Shown here in pieces: positions 1 to 8,929 of a stretch of DNA of 49,648 nucleotides (positions are counted from its first letter, which is position 1; each line of letters starts with the position of its first letter). The stretch spans positions 1 through 49,648 of the forward strand of contig JAFAAS010000026.1 in the NCBI GenBank assembly GCA_023426435.1. Reading direction: 5' to 3'. This DNA is from Verrucomicrobiota bacterium (GTDB lineage Bacteria; Verrucomicrobiota; Verrucomicrobiia; Opitutales; Opitutaceae). A program made the position numbers and the translations under genes. A model generated the notes under the pieces. The model made no database searches, was not told the DNA's origin, and was given only the letters and a program-made list of their open reading frames with translations.

Positions 1-185
1 GCGGTATGGGGTGGGGAGGGTTGTGGCGGGGGCGCCGCGGGGCGGGGCGCGGGGGGAGCTTTACCTGTTCGTGCTCTTGATCGTGCTCGTAATCGTGATC
101 GACACGAGGGGCGAAAGGCGTGGAGCACGAGCACGATTACGAGTCACGAGCACGAGGCGGCGGGAAGGGGAGAAGGAGGACGTTT
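1..185. repeat. Period-6 inverted repeat element (GAGCAC/CACGAT family), copy A
   Basis: The first 60 bases are a G-rich tract in which I recognise no gene. From about 62 to 158 there are two arms of degenerate 6-nt words: the left arm (about 67-102) reads as the complement of the right arm (about 122-158), and CACGATTACGAG in the right arm pairs exactly with its complement on the left. The right-arm core at 123-143 recurs base for base at 21448-21468. The element lies downstream of the minus-strand cytochrome c gene. Confidence 0.7.
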
Positions 186-644
186 CTATTGGCGGGCGGT
201 GGCGACTTGGGCGGGGGTGACGGGGTTTGGGGGAGGAGGGGTGGTGAAGCGTTCGCGGGTGCGGGTGGCGATGGCGGCGATTTCGGCGTCGGAGAGGTGC
301 TCGAAAGGCGGCATGTCGTTGTCGTAGGCGTTGGCGAATTCGCCCATCGCGGCAGATCCGCGGAGGATGAGGCGGAGGAGCGGCTGTGGATCTTCGGCGG
401 TGATCCAGGCGCTTTTGCGGATGTCGGGTTGGAGGAAGGGGACGCCGCTGCCGTTGGCCATGTGGCAGGTGGCGCAGTGTTGTTGGAAGAGGGCTTCGCC
501 GTCGAGGGTGGTAGAGGCGGACAGAGGTGCGGCCTCGGCGACGGTGGGCGACGTGGGGGGTGATGCGGAGTGATTGTTGGCGGGCTCGCGGCGATGGCAG
601 GCGGCGAGGAAGACGAGGGAGAGGAGGAGGGGCCCACAGTTCAT
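186..644 (-). CDS. Lipoprotein c-type cytochrome
   Basis: A 152-residue exported monohaem cytochrome. The N-terminus is a short hydrophobic segment ending in a lipobox-like LAAC (Cys16), so it is probably a lipoprotein. A proline/serine-rich linker leads to the haem-binding motif CATCH (Cys57, Cys60, His61), and a later DMPPF supplies a plausible distal methionine ligand, as in class I cytochromes c. It lies 50 bp downstream of the sorbosone-dehydrogenase-like gene on the same strand, so it probably accepts electrons from that enzyme or a similar periplasmic dehydrogenase. That pairing is inferred from gene order. A REP-like hairpin with a T-run on this strand sits between the two genes and could reduce read-through. 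Confidence 0.85.
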   Translation of the reverse strand: MNCGPLLLSLVFLAACHRREPANNHSASPPTSPTVAEAAPLSASTTLDGEALFQQHCATCHMANGSGVPFLQPDIRKSAWITAEDPQPLLRLILRGSAAMGEFANAYDNDMPPFEHLSDAEIAAIATRTRERFTTPPPPNPVTPAQVATARQ

Positions 645-657
645 CGGGAGATAAAAA

Positions 658-683
658 AGCCCGCTCGGAGAGCGGGCTCCACC
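658..683. repeat. REP-like hairpin with GGAG foot; possible minus-strand terminator
   Basis: AGCCCGCTC (658-666) pairs with GAGCGGGCT (670-678), followed by CTCC, which is GGAG on the minus strand. On the minus strand the stem is followed by TTTTTTAT, so it can also act as a Rho-independent terminator or attenuator between the dehydrogenase and cytochrome genes. Confidence 0.7.
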
Positions 684-694
684 GGGAGTGCGGA

Positions 695-1954
695 TTACTT
701 TTGGTAGAAGATGCGCCAGATGCGGCCGGCTTGGGAGTCGCTGATGTAGAGTGAGCCGTCGGGGCCGATGGCGACGCCGTTGGGGCGGTGCTTGGCGTCG
801 CTGGGTGACGCGAGGTTGTCGGTGCCGGAGAAGCCGTCGGCGAAAACCTCGTAATCGCCGGTCGGCATGCCGTCCTTGTTGAAAGGAATGTAGACGACGT
901 TGTAGCCGCGCTGCGGGAGCGGGGCGCGATTCCAGGAACCTTGGAAGGCGAGGAAGGCGCCGCCGCGGTATTTTTCGGGGAATTGCGAACCGGTGTAGAA
1001 CGCCATTTGCATGGGCGACCAGTGCGCGGGGAAGGCGATGAGCGGATCGGGGTATTTGCCGGCTTCGGCGAGTTTTTTGCCGTCGCCGCCGTATTCAGGA
1101 TTCAACTTCCGCTGCTTGGCGGCGGGATCCCAGTAGGTGGTGGGCCAGCCCAGATCGGCGCCTTCGGTGAGCTCGTGGAAGACCTCGGCAGGATTTTCGG
1201 CGTTGTCTTCGGCGGAGTAGAACTGGGGGGCGACGGTGTTGAGGCCGTCGCGGCCGTGAACGGCGACGAACAGTTTTTTGGATACGGGATTGAGGGCGAT
1301 GGACGTCGAATGGCGATGGCCGGTGGAGAAATGGAAGCCGTCGGCTTGGGATTGGTCAGGCTTGTTGGGATCGAAGCGCCAGAAGCCGCCGTGGGTTTTG
1401 AGGAATTCGGTGGGGTCCTGGCCTTTGGCGCCGAGTTGGCGGTCGGGGACGCCGAGGGCGTTGGAAGGCGAGCCGACCTCGACGTAGAGTTGTCCGTCGG
1501 CGCCGAAGGTGAAGGCTTTGGCAGCGTGTTGGCGGCGGTTGGGGAGATCGCGAACGATGCGTTCGGGTTTGCTGGTGGGGACGAGTTGGCCGGGCGTGAG
1601 CTTGTAGCGGAAGACGTGATCGTCGGTGGAGTGATAGAGATAGCCGTTGTGGATCGCGATGCCGGTGCCGCCGCCCTCGCTGAATTCCTGGATGTCGTCG
1701 GCCTTGCCGTCGCCGTTGGTGTCGCGCAGGGCGACGATGCCGGCCTGGCGGGTTTTCGCGTAGATGTCGCCGTTGGAGGCGACGACGAGGTTGCGGAGGG
1801 GCTTGAGTTTATCGGCGACGACGACGGCGCGGAAGCCATCGGGAAGTTGGATGCCGCCATTGTCGGGGTCGGGAGCAAGGCTCGTGGCGGCGAGGAGCGG
1901 GCCGGCGGCGAGCGCGAGGAGCAGCGTGAATCGAGGGAGGTGGAGGGGGTTCAT
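695..1954 (-). CDS. Secreted sorbosone dehydrogenase-like (PQQ-type beta-propeller) protein
   Basis: A 419-residue exported protein. I use the ATG at 1954, which gives a clean signal peptide (MNPLHLPRFTLLLALAAGPLLA). A longer frame from a TTG at 2086 adds a proline/arginine-rich extension without signal character. The mature part has the pattern of a six-bladed propeller of the glucose/sorbosone dehydrogenase family: NLVVASNGDIYA, a calcium-type DTNGDGKADD loop, FTFGADGQLYV, the RHSTSIALNP region, and a final blade PNGVAIGPDGSLYISD. Known relatives oxidise sugars or sugar aldehydes in the periplasm using PQQ; the substrate here cannot be read. The cytochrome c gene downstream is a likely electron acceptor. 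It is divergent from the gene at 2092. Confidence 0.85.
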   Translation of the reverse strand: MNPLHLPRFTLLLALAAGPLLAATSLAPDPDNGGIQLPDGFRAVVVADKLKPLRNLVVASNGDIYAKTRQAGIVALRDTNGDGKADDIQEFSEGGGTGIAIHNGYLYHSTDDHVFRYKLTPGQLVPTSKPERIVRDLPNRRQHAAKAFTFGADGQLYVEVGSPSNALGVPDRQLGAKGQDPTEFLKTHGGFWRFDPNKPDQSQADGFHFSTGHRHSTSIALNPVSKKLFVAVHGRDGLNTVAPQFYSAEDNAENPAEVFHELTEGADLGWPTTYWDPAAKQRKLNPEYGGDGKKLAEAGKYPDPLIAFPAHWSPMQMAFYTGSQFPEKYRGGAFLAFQGSWNRAPLPQRGYNVVYIPFNKDGMPTGDYEVFADGFSGTDNLASPSDAKHRPNGVAIGPDGSLYISDSQAGRIWRIFYQK

Positions 1955-2091
1955 GTGCGGGGGATTGACGGATGGAAGGCGGGGGAGATTCGCGTTGCGA
2001 CAGGGTTGCGGGCGGCGATCGGTTTGCAACCGTCGTAAATTAAGGCTCGGCAACCGGGGTGGGTTTTGGGATGGCTGGGTTTCCAACGTAT

Positions 2092-3912
2092 ATGTCTTTG
2101 TGGGAATATAAGGTCATCACCAGCGGCAAGGGTGGTTTTGCCACGCCGGCGCTGCTGGAAAAGTTTCTCAACGACCTCGGACGCGAGGAATGGGAAATCG
2201 TCGAATTTCGCAGCTCACCCGACAACGCTCTCGCCTTCACCGGGCTCGCGCGGCGATCGACGCAGCGCGACTGGACCTTGGAGGACGCGGCGGCGGCGGC
2301 GGCGAAGGCTGAGGCGGAGAAATTGAGGGCGGAGTTTGCCGCGAAGTTTCAGGCGGCGACGAACAATGGGCCGGTCGAAGCGTCGCAGGCGGCGAGTTTT
2401 CTCGATGAGAAAGTCGCGCCGGACGACGGTTATCGGAAGCCGATCGACACCTCGCGGGATGACGATCCGGAAGCGCCGGACGACGAGGAGAAGGACGAGT
2501 GGGACAAGCTCGCGGAAGAGGATGAGCTGCCGACGTTTTTCGATGCCTTGAAGCCGCACATGCGGCGCAATCAGCGCGGGCCGGGCATGTCGGTGGGAAC
2601 CGATTATCTGGCGAAGAAGTGGGGGTTGGACGAAAGCGACATCAAGGGCGCGCTGGTCGAGTGCGGGTTGCAGATTCCGGCGGATGAGAATGCGAAGCCG
2701 GTGTATGTCGAATACGACGGCGATCTTTATTGGGTGAATATCAACCGTCGCGGCGAAGTGTGGATCAACACGCGCGAGAAGCCGCGGCCGGTGTTTCGGG
2801 TGGTGCAGGCGCAGAAGCTCGCGCCGGAGGAACCGGAGGAGCAGAAGACGGAGACGGTGCGTCATGAGCGCACGGATACGGCGGCGGGTCAGCCGGAAGT
2901 GCCGGCGGGCGAGCCGGTGGAAGCGCAGACGCAGGTATCGAAGCCGGAGAATGGCGGACGCGGTTTGCCGGAAGGCCCGGCGTTGTTGCAGCGGATTCGT
3001 CAGCACATGCGGCGGAATCGTCGCGGTCCGGGCGGTTCGGGAAGTTTGAGTTTCCTTGCGCGCGCGGTGCGCACGACGGAGGCGGAGTTGGTGAAACGTT
3101 TCACGGCGATGGGGATGGCGGTGCCGGCGACGCATTCGGATCCGGCGACGCAGGTCGTGATCGGCGAAGAAGTCTGGTGGTTGAACAAGGACGGTCGCGG
3201 ACATCTTTGGATCAACGGACGGGAGAAGCGGGATCGCGACACGACGACGCCGGCGGCGAACTCCGAGGCGGCGCCGGCGGAGAAGCCGGTGGAGACGCAA
3301 GACGCACCGGCGGCTGAAGCGAGTTCGCCCCAGGCGAACGTGGCGGCGTCAACGGACGTGGCGCCGACGGACGCGTTGCCGAGCGAACCCACGGCGGTGC
3401 CGGTCGAGCCGGCGGCGGCGGTGCCGAGCGAACAGGCTCCGACACCTGCGCCGGCGGAAACGACGACGACGGAGCCGGCGAATGTGTTGGCGGCGGTGCG
3501 GTTGTTGTTGAAGGAAACGCGCACCGGAGGATTTGCCGGGAAGATCGAGCGCGTGGCAGAGGACTTGGGCCGTTCGGCCGAGGAACTCACGACGGCGCTG
3601 GTGGCGGCGGGATTGAAGGTGCCGGAAAAGGCGCGCGAGAAACCGGTTTTCGTCGAGCACGCGGGCGAGATCTTTTGGTTCAACCGGAACGCCAAAGGCG
3701 AACTCTGGGTGAACGCGAAGGCGTCGAAGTTCACGGAAAAGGGCGATGCCGGATCTGAAGGCGACGCGAACGCGGCGGCGGACGAAGGCGAGAAGAAGCG
3801 CCGGCCGCGGGCGCGTGGTCGTGGACGCGCAGCGAAAGGTGAAGCGACCACGGGCGCGGAGTCTGAAAATCCGGGCGAGGCGTCGAAGGAAAAGGAAGAC
3901 GCGAGCGGTTGA
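2092..3912 (+). CDS. DUF4177-like protein with three copies of an unrecognised ~80-residue domain
   Basis: About 606 residues from the ATG at 2092; a start at 2059 would add 11 residues. The N-terminus (WEYKVITSG ... LEKFLNDLGREEWEIVEF) resembles the small DUF4177 fold. Three related segments of about 80 residues follow, encoded near 2550-2800, 2995-3230 and 3490-3730. Each has a helical half (RRNxRGPG in the first two) and a strand-rich half ending WxNxxxxGxxWIN or close to it. They are separated by long Ala/Pro/Glu linkers with low-complexity composition. The C-terminus is strongly basic (KKRRPRARGRGRAAKG), which suggests nucleic-acid binding. There is no signal peptide, so it is probably cytoplasmic. 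I do not know its function. Confidence 0.8.
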   Translation: MSLWEYKVITSGKGGFATPALLEKFLNDLGREEWEIVEFRSSPDNALAFTGLARRSTQRDWTLEDAAAAAAKAEAEKLRAEFAAKFQAATNNGPVEASQAASFLDEKVAPDDGYRKPIDTSRDDDPEAPDDEEKDEWDKLAEEDELPTFFDALKPHMRRNQRGPGMSVGTDYLAKKWGLDESDIKGALVECGLQIPADENAKPVYVEYDGDLYWVNINRRGEVWINTREKPRPVFRVVQAQKLAPEEPEEQKTETVRHERTDTAAGQPEVPAGEPVEAQTQVSKPENGGRGLPEGPALLQRIRQHMRRNRRGPGGSGSLSFLARAVRTTEAELVKRFTAMGMAVPATHSDPATQVVIGEEVWWLNKDGRGHLWINGREKRDRDTTTPAANSEAAPAEKPVETQDAPAAEASSPQANVAASTDVAPTDALPSEPTAVPVEPAAAVPSEQAPTPAPAETTTTEPANVLAAVRLLLKETRTGGFAGKIERVAEDLGRSAEELTTALVAAGLKVPEKAREKPVFVEHAGEIFWFNRNAKGELWVNAKASKFTEKGDAGSEGDANAAADEGEKKRRPRARGRGRAAKGEATTGAESENPGEASKEKEDASG

Positions 3913-3935
3913 TCGTTCAACTGCGGCGGGCGCGG

Positions 3936-3962
3936 GCAGCACGGGCAGGTGGCCCGTGCTGC
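3936..3962 (+). terminator. Perfect 11-bp hairpin after the three-repeat gene
   Basis: GCAGCACGGGC pairs exactly with GCCCGTGCTGC around a 5-nt loop, 24 bp after the stop codon at 3912. There is no T-run, so it is either a 3'-end stabilising structure or another dispersed hairpin rather than a classical intrinsic terminator. Confidence 0.5.
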
Positions 3963-4021
3963 GGGTTGAGAGAAGCGCGCGCTTGCTCCGGGGAGGGCGC
4001 GACGCTTACGGTCGCTTCACT

Positions 4022-5668
4022 GTGAGTCCGGTTGCACCCCTCTGCCGGTGGTTGGGCGTGTGGAGCTTTGTCGTTTTGGCGACGATGCTCGCTGCGGCGG
4101 AGGCGCGGTTGGAGCTCAGCGCGGCGGAACGAGAATGGGTGGACGCGCATCCCGTGGTGCGGGTCGGGGTGGATCCCGGCTGGCCGCCTTTTAGTGTGAC
4201 GCGCGACGGAGCGTGCGCGGGGATCGATCCGGATCTATTGGAGCGGATTGGAAGCAGGTTGGGCGTTCGTTTCGAGATCGAGACGCGGAAGACCTGGGAG
4301 GCGGTTTATGAGGCGGCGAGGCGCGGGGAGATGGACCTGCTGGCGGGGACGGCGCTGACGGCGGAGCGGGCGGAGGACTTCGTTTTCACGGAGCCTTATT
4401 TTTCGTTTCCGGTGGTGGTCGTGATGCGCAATGACGAGCCGCTGTTGTGGTCGATGCTGGATTTGCGCGGCAAGCGCGTGGTGGGCGTGCGCGGGTATGC
4501 GCCGACCTCGGAGATGCAGCGGATGGATCCCTCGCTGGAGTTCAGGCTGGTGGATACGACGGATGAAGCGCTGCGCGAGGTGGCGAGACGGGACGCGGAT
4601 GCGTTTGTGAGCAATCTGCCGAATGTGAGCTTTGTGGCGAAGACGCATGGGCTGACGAATCTGAAGATCGCGGGAGTGATACCGGTGACCTTCGATTTGC
4701 GTTATGCGGTGCGGCCGGACTGGCCGGAGTTGGTGGATTTGTTGAATCGGGCGATTGCGGCGACGTCGGAAGCCGAGCGGCAGGAAGTCGTGCATCCGTG
4801 GATACGCGTCGATTACGCGAAAGTGATACGTTGGGATCTCGTGTGGAAGACCTCGGCGGCGGTGTTGAGCGTGCTGGGGGTGGTGATCGGGGCGATCGGT
4901 TATCACAATCGCCGGCTCTCGCGGGAGCTGGTCGAGCGGATCCGGTTGCAGAATGAAATCAAGGAGGCGCACGACGAGCTGGTGCGGTTGAACGAGGAGA
5001 AGACGGAGATGCTGCAGATGGCGGCGCATGATTTGCGCGGGCCGTTGACGAGCATGCAGCTGGTGGTGGATGCGAGTTTGCGGCTGGGGGCGGTGCCGAA
5101 GGATCGCGGACTGCAGATGGTGGAGCAGCAAGTGCGGCAGATGACGGGATTGTTGAACGATCTGCTCGATGCGGAGGCGTTGGAGACGGGGCGGAGGGAG
5201 TTTCGGATGGAGCGGTTGTCGCCGGCGGTGTTGTTGCAGGCGGCGGTGGCGGGGCAGGAGCAGGCGGCGGCGCGCAAAGGCGTGCGACTCGAGGTGCGGA
5301 TTGCGCCCGGGCTGCCGATGGTGAACGGCGATGCGACGGCGTTGCGGCAGGTCTTCGACAATCTGCTGTCGAACGCGATCAAGTTTACGCCGAAGGAAAG
5401 CGCGGTGACGGCGGTGATGGAGATGAAGCAGACGCATGTGCGGCTGGAAGTGCGGGATGAAGGGCCGGGGGTGGCGGCGGACGAAACGGAGCGGGTTTTT
5501 ACGAAGTATGCGCGCGGACGCGCGAAGCCGACGGCGGGTGAGAAATCGACGGGGCTGGGATTGGCGATTGTGCGGCAACTGGCGACCTCGATGAACGGGC
5601 GCGTGTGGTGCGAGAGCACGGGCGGGCGCGGCGGATTGTTTGTGGTGATGTTGCCGGCGGCGGAGTGA
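4022..5668 (+). CDS. Sensor histidine kinase with periplasmic solute-binding (SBP_bac_3) domain
   Basis: About 548 residues from a GTG at 4022, chosen because it gives a signal-like N-terminus (residues 1-25). The frame is open further upstream but overlaps the preceding gene. Residues 45-265 look like an extracellular solute-binding family 3 domain (VRVGVDPGWPPF, MDLLAGTALTAERAEDFVFTEPY). A membrane segment follows near 280-298, then a short coiled coil. The HisKA domain has the phosphoacceptor His near 336 in HDLRGP, and the ATPase domain has an N box (DNLLSNAIKF), DEGPGV and GLGLAIV. It probably senses a small ligand such as an amino acid. No response regulator is adjacent, so its partner lies elsewhere. 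Confidence 0.85.
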   Translation: MSPVAPLCRWLGVWSFVVLATMLAAAEARLELSAAEREWVDAHPVVRVGVDPGWPPFSVTRDGACAGIDPDLLERIGSRLGVRFEIETRKTWEAVYEAARRGEMDLLAGTALTAERAEDFVFTEPYFSFPVVVVMRNDEPLLWSMLDLRGKRVVGVRGYAPTSEMQRMDPSLEFRLVDTTDEALREVARRDADAFVSNLPNVSFVAKTHGLTNLKIAGVIPVTFDLRYAVRPDWPELVDLLNRAIAATSEAERQEVVHPWIRVDYAKVIRWDLVWKTSAAVLSVLGVVIGAIGYHNRRLSRELVERIRLQNEIKEAHDELVRLNEEKTEMLQMAAHDLRGPLTSMQLVVDASLRLGAVPKDRGLQMVEQQVRQMTGLLNDLLDAEALETGRREFRMERLSPAVLLQAAVAGQEQAAARKGVRLEVRIAPGLPMVNGDATALRQVFDNLLSNAIKFTPKESAVTAVMEMKQTHVRLEVRDEGPGVAADETERVFTKYARGRAKPTAGEKSTGLGLAIVRQLATSMNGRVWCESTGGRGGLFVVMLPAAE

Positions 5669-5789
5669 GCATCGGTCGCGCTATGGCCGAACCGCTCGCA
5701 GGCGCTCGTCGCAACGAAGACTTTTGCAGCCATTTGCCTTGGCGGTGCGTCAGGTTTCAGTCGGCAACGTTTCCCACCCCCACTTCCCC

Positions 5790-6911
5790 ATGAACTCGAT
5801 CCATCGTTCGTCTCGTCGTGAATTTGTCGGTCAACTTTCGCTCGCCGCGGCGGCGGCGCTGGCGCTGCCGCGGGGTTTGCGTGCGGCGAGTGGCGGCGGG
5901 AAGAAGCTCGGCGTGGCGCTGGTGGGACTCGGCGGGTATTCGGGCGGGCAGCTGGCGCCGGCGTTGCAGCGGACGGAGTTTTGCGAGTTGAAAGGTCTGG
6001 TTTCGGGGACGCCCTCGAAGCTGGTGAGCTGGCGCGAGAAATACGGGGTGCCGGAGAAGAACTGCTACAGTTACGAGAGCATGGACCGGATCGTGGACAA
6101 TCCCGAGATCGACATCGTCTATGTCGTGACGCCGCCGGGCACGCACAAGGACCTCACGATTCGCGCGGCGAAAGCGGGGAAGCATGTGATCTGCGAGAAG
6201 CCGATGGCGCCAACGGTCAAGGAGTGCGAAGAGATGATCGCGGCGTGCAAGAAAGCGCGGAAGAAGTTGTCGATCGGGTATCGGTTGGAGTTCGAACCGC
6301 ATCACAACGAGATGGAGCGGCTGGCGCTCGATCCTGCGTTCGGGCCCTTCATGAAGATGGAAGGCGGATTCGGTTTCCGCGTGGGGGATGCGGGCAATGG
6401 GTGGCGGTTGAACAAGGCGCTGGCGGCGGGCGGGCCGCTGCCGGATGTGGGCGTTTATGTGATTCAGGCGGCGTGTCGTGGCGCGGGCAACCAGCTGCCG
6501 GTGGCGGTGACGGGGCGTGAATTGCCGAAGACGCGGCCGGAGCTTTTTGTGGAGGTGGAGGAAACGATCGAGTGGACGATGGAGTTTGCGAACGGCGCGA
6601 AGTGCGAAGGCTGGAGCAGTTACAACGAAGGTCGGAATCGTTTCCGCGCCGAGAATGCGGATGGCAGCAAGTGGGCGGAGATCCAGCCGGCGTATAGTTA
6701 TGGCGGGTTGAAAGGACGCACGAGCGAAGGGCCGATGAACGTGCAGAATGTGCCGCAGCAGGCGTTGCAGATGGATGACTTTGCGCGGTGCGTGCTCGAG
6801 GATCGCGAGTCGCCGGTGCCCGGAGAAATGGGGCGCGATCATATCGCGGTGATGGAAGCGATTTATGCTTCGGCGGCGCAGGGTGGGAAACGGGTTGAGG
6901 TGAAAGTGTGA
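5790..6911 (+). CDS. Gfo/Idh/MocA family oxidoreductase with Tat-type signal
   Basis: A 373-residue NAD(P)-dependent oxidoreductase. The start at 5790 gives a twin-arginine-like leader (SSRREFVGQLSLAAAAALAL), so it may be exported folded with its cofactor. The Rossmann motif is VALVGLGGYSGG, followed by IDIVYVVTPPGTH and the family signature CEKPMAPT. The C-terminal half fits the substrate-binding GFO_IDH_MocA domain. Relatives act on sugars, inositols or glycosides; the substrate is unknown. It is followed by an MFS carrier of the sugar type, a common pairing in saccharide utilisation, although the 179-bp gap means co-transcription is uncertain. Confidence 0.9.
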   Translation: MNSIHRSSRREFVGQLSLAAAAALALPRGLRAASGGGKKLGVALVGLGGYSGGQLAPALQRTEFCELKGLVSGTPSKLVSWREKYGVPEKNCYSYESMDRIVDNPEIDIVYVVTPPGTHKDLTIRAAKAGKHVICEKPMAPTVKECEEMIAACKKARKKLSIGYRLEFEPHHNEMERLALDPAFGPFMKMEGGFGFRVGDAGNGWRLNKALAAGGPLPDVGVYVIQAACRGAGNQLPVAVTGRELPKTRPELFVEVEETIEWTMEFANGAKCEGWSSYNEGRNRFRAENADGSKWAEIQPAYSYGGLKGRTSEGPMNVQNVPQQALQMDDFARCVLEDRESPVPGEMGRDHIAVMEAIYASAAQGGKRVEVKV

Positions 6912-6942
6912 GGGAACGCGTGAGGAAATCGCGGCCTTGTTG

Positions 6943-6967
6943 CGCGGTGGGGCACCGCGTCTCCACC
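6943..6967. repeat. REP-like hairpin with GGAG foot
   Basis: CGCGGTG (6943-6949) pairs with CACCGCG (6953-6959) and is followed by CTCCACC, so the minus strand has a GGAG foot before the stem. It sits between the oxidoreductase and MFS genes. Confidence 0.6.
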
Positions 6968-7090
6968 GGTGGAACGATCGGGTGACTTTGCGCTTTCCCC
7001 GCGGCGGTTTTCACCTTTCCTGAACGCGTTTTGCTTCCCCTCGTCGAATAGACGCCTCCCCAACCCTGCTGTGTTCCAGCGCTTCTCTAC

Positions 7091-8305
7091 ATGAGCAAAG
7101 ACAACGCTTCCAAACTGTTCCTCGCGAGTTGCCTCGCCTTGATCGTGACTGCGATGACCTTCGCGATCCGCGCGGGCATTCTCACCGAACTGAGCCAAAA
7201 CTTCGGCCTGACCGACACGCAACTCGGCTGGGTGAACTCGATGGCCTTCCTCGGATTCCCCGTGGCGATGATGGTCGGCGGGTTGCTGTATAACTATCTC
7301 GGGGCGCGGGCGCTGATGTATATCGCGTTCGCCGGTCACGTGGCCGGCCTGGTGCTGACGATCACGGCGGGCGGATTCTGGGGCCTGATCATTTCGACCT
7401 TCTGCATCGGTTTCGCGAATGGCTCGGTGGAGGCGGCGTGCAATCCGCTGATTGCGGACATGTATCCAAAAAACCAGACAACCATGCTGAGCCGGTTCCA
7501 CGTGTGGTTCCCGGGCGGCATTGTGATTGGCGCGCTGGTGTCGCAGTTCATGACCTCCGGCGGGATGAGCTGGCAGTGGCAGATTGCGACGATGCTGGCG
7601 CCGACGGCGATTTATGGCTGGCTGGTGTTTACGACGGACTTTCCGAAGTCGGCGAATATCGAGACCTCGACGGGCACGAACATCAAAAGCCTCTTCAGTC
7701 CGCTGTATCTGTTCATGATTTTCTGCATGACGCTGACGGCGACGACGGAGCTCGGCACGCAGCAGTGGGTGGGGCGCATCTTGAGCGAGACGGGCGCGCA
7801 TCCGATGATGGTGCTCGCGTTGGGCACGGGTTTGATGGCGGTGGGCCGGCAGTTCGCGGGTCCGATCGTGCACAAGCTGCACACGGTTGGCGTGCTGTTG
7901 GTGTCGGCGATCGTGGCGGCGGTGGGCCTGTTCCTGTTGAGCAAGGCGACGGGCGGAATGGTGTATGTGGCGGTGATCGTGTTTGCGTTGGGCGTCTGCT
8001 ATTTCTGGCCCTGCATGATTGGATTCACGAGCGAGTATATCCCGAAGACGGGGGCGCTGGGCATGTCGCTGATGGGCGGCGCGGGGATGTTTGCGGTGTC
8101 GATTTGGAATCCGGTGATCGGAGGCTGGATCGACGAGAATCGCGCGGAAGCGGCGCAGACGCTGACCGATCCCTCGGCGATCGAGCTGGCGGCGGGTCAG
8201 GCGACGTTGACGAACATGCTGACCTTCCCGCTCGTGCTGATCGTGGCCTTCGGGATTTTGTTCGCGCTTCGCGGCAAACTTGCGAAAGGCGCGCACACGC
8301 ACTGA
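7091..8305 (+). CDS. MFS transporter, sugar permease-like
   Basis: A 404-residue integral membrane protein with about twelve hydrophobic segments. The first half includes SQNFGLTDTQLGWVNSMAF and GLLYNYLGARALM, where an MFS loop 2-3 motif is expected. FANGSVEAACNPLIADMYP and the following HVWFPGG resemble the fucose/glucose permease branch (FHS). It probably imports a sugar or sugar derivative by proton symport. Its position after a Gfo/Idh/MocA oxidoreductase supports a role in saccharide uptake, but the substrate cannot be predicted. A strong terminator follows. Confidence 0.85.
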   Translation: MSKDNASKLFLASCLALIVTAMTFAIRAGILTELSQNFGLTDTQLGWVNSMAFLGFPVAMMVGGLLYNYLGARALMYIAFAGHVAGLVLTITAGGFWGLIISTFCIGFANGSVEAACNPLIADMYPKNQTTMLSRFHVWFPGGIVIGALVSQFMTSGGMSWQWQIATMLAPTAIYGWLVFTTDFPKSANIETSTGTNIKSLFSPLYLFMIFCMTLTATTELGTQQWVGRILSETGAHPMMVLALGTGLMAVGRQFAGPIVHKLHTVGVLLVSAIVAAVGLFLLSKATGGMVYVAVIVFALGVCYFWPCMIGFTSEYIPKTGALGMSLMGGAGMFAVSIWNPVIGGWIDENRAEAAQTLTDPSAIELAAGQATLTNMLTFPLVLIVAFGILFALRGKLAKGAHTH

Positions 8306-8331
8306 GCGGTTTGAGCGGATCTTTTTTTCGA

Positions 8332-8358
8332 AGCCCGCCGGCGACGGCGGGCTTTTTT
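8332..8358 (+). terminator. Rho-independent terminator after the MFS gene
   Basis: AGCCCGCCG (8332-8340) and CGGCGGGCT (8345-8353) form a 9-bp stem with a GCGA loop, followed by six T. It lies 26 bp after the MFS stop codon. Confidence 0.9.
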
Positions 8359-8383
8359 GTTGCGCGGCCAGCGCGCAACCTAC
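8359..8383. repeat. REP-like hairpin with GTAG foot
   Basis: GTTGCGCG (8359-8366) pairs with CGCGCAAC (8372-8379), directly followed by CTAC (GTAG on the minus strand). It abuts the terminator T-run with no gap. Confidence 0.65.
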
Positions 8384-8480
8384 GGGCGATGGGTGGAAAG
8401 GCTGAGACCACGTAAAACGCGCAGGATTCGGGATTTTCCCCCAAGAACCGGCGGGCGCGGGGCTGGTCTGCGCGCACGTC

Positions 8481-8888
8481 ATGAAAACCTCGAACTTTGC
8501 CCCGCTCCTTCTTCTTTGTGGTGCGGCTGCCTTGTTGGGCGGCTGCGCGTCGGAGCCGGCGTCGCATGTTGTTTCCTCTCCGCCGCCCGGTCCGCCGACC
8601 GCGGTGGCTTCGCAGCCTGTGGTTGTTGCCACGCCCACCGCCACGCCGGCTGGGCAGAACACGGTGGTGGTCACGCAAGCTCCGCCGCAGTCGCAGCCGG
8701 AAGTCGTGCCGGCGCGTCCGACCTCGAATCACGTGTGGGTGCCGGGTTACTGGACCTGGCGCAACAATCGTTACGAATGGGTGGCGGGCCACTGGTCGGT
8801 GCCGCCGCGTTCGGGCGTGACCTGGGTGCCGCCGCGCTGGGAACCGGAAGGTGGCGCGTATCGGTATTACGAAGGGTATTGGGATTAA
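8481..8888 (+). CDS. YXWGXW-repeat type lipoprotein
   Basis: A 135-residue exported lipoprotein. The leader ends in LLGGCASE, with Cys21 as the lipidated residue. A low-complexity Pro/Val/Thr/Gln spacer (residues 30-75) is followed by an aromatic repeat region: VWVPGYWTWRNNRYEW, VAGHWSVPP, TWVPPRWEP, YYEGYWD. This matches the small YXWGXW-repeat family common in the envelope of Gram-negative bacteria, whose function is poorly known. It is probably anchored in the outer membrane. It stands alone, with an intrinsic terminator downstream. Confidence 0.8.
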   Translation: MKTSNFAPLLLLCGAAALLGGCASEPASHVVSSPPPGPPTAVASQPVVVATPTATPAGQNTVVVTQAPPQSQPEVVPARPTSNHVWVPGYWTWRNNRYEWVAGHWSVPPRSGVTWVPPRWEPEGGAYRYYEGYWD

Positions 8889-8929
8889 GGATACACGGCG
8901 AAGAGCCGTTTCCTGGATCCAGTAGCGCG

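Noticed and set aside
62..158. Tandem words considered as a CRISPR array
   Set aside because: The repeat unit is 6 nt with no unique spacers, and there are two arms of opposite orientation.
941..2038. Gly/Val/Glu-rich open frame on the plus strand opposite the sorbosone dehydrogenase gene
   Set aside because: No start context, no motif; a shadow of the minus-strand gene.
3936..3962. Perfect hairpin after the three-repeat gene considered as a REP element
   Set aside because: There is no GTAG, GGAG or GTGG foot at either end, so I list it as a terminator-like hairpin only.
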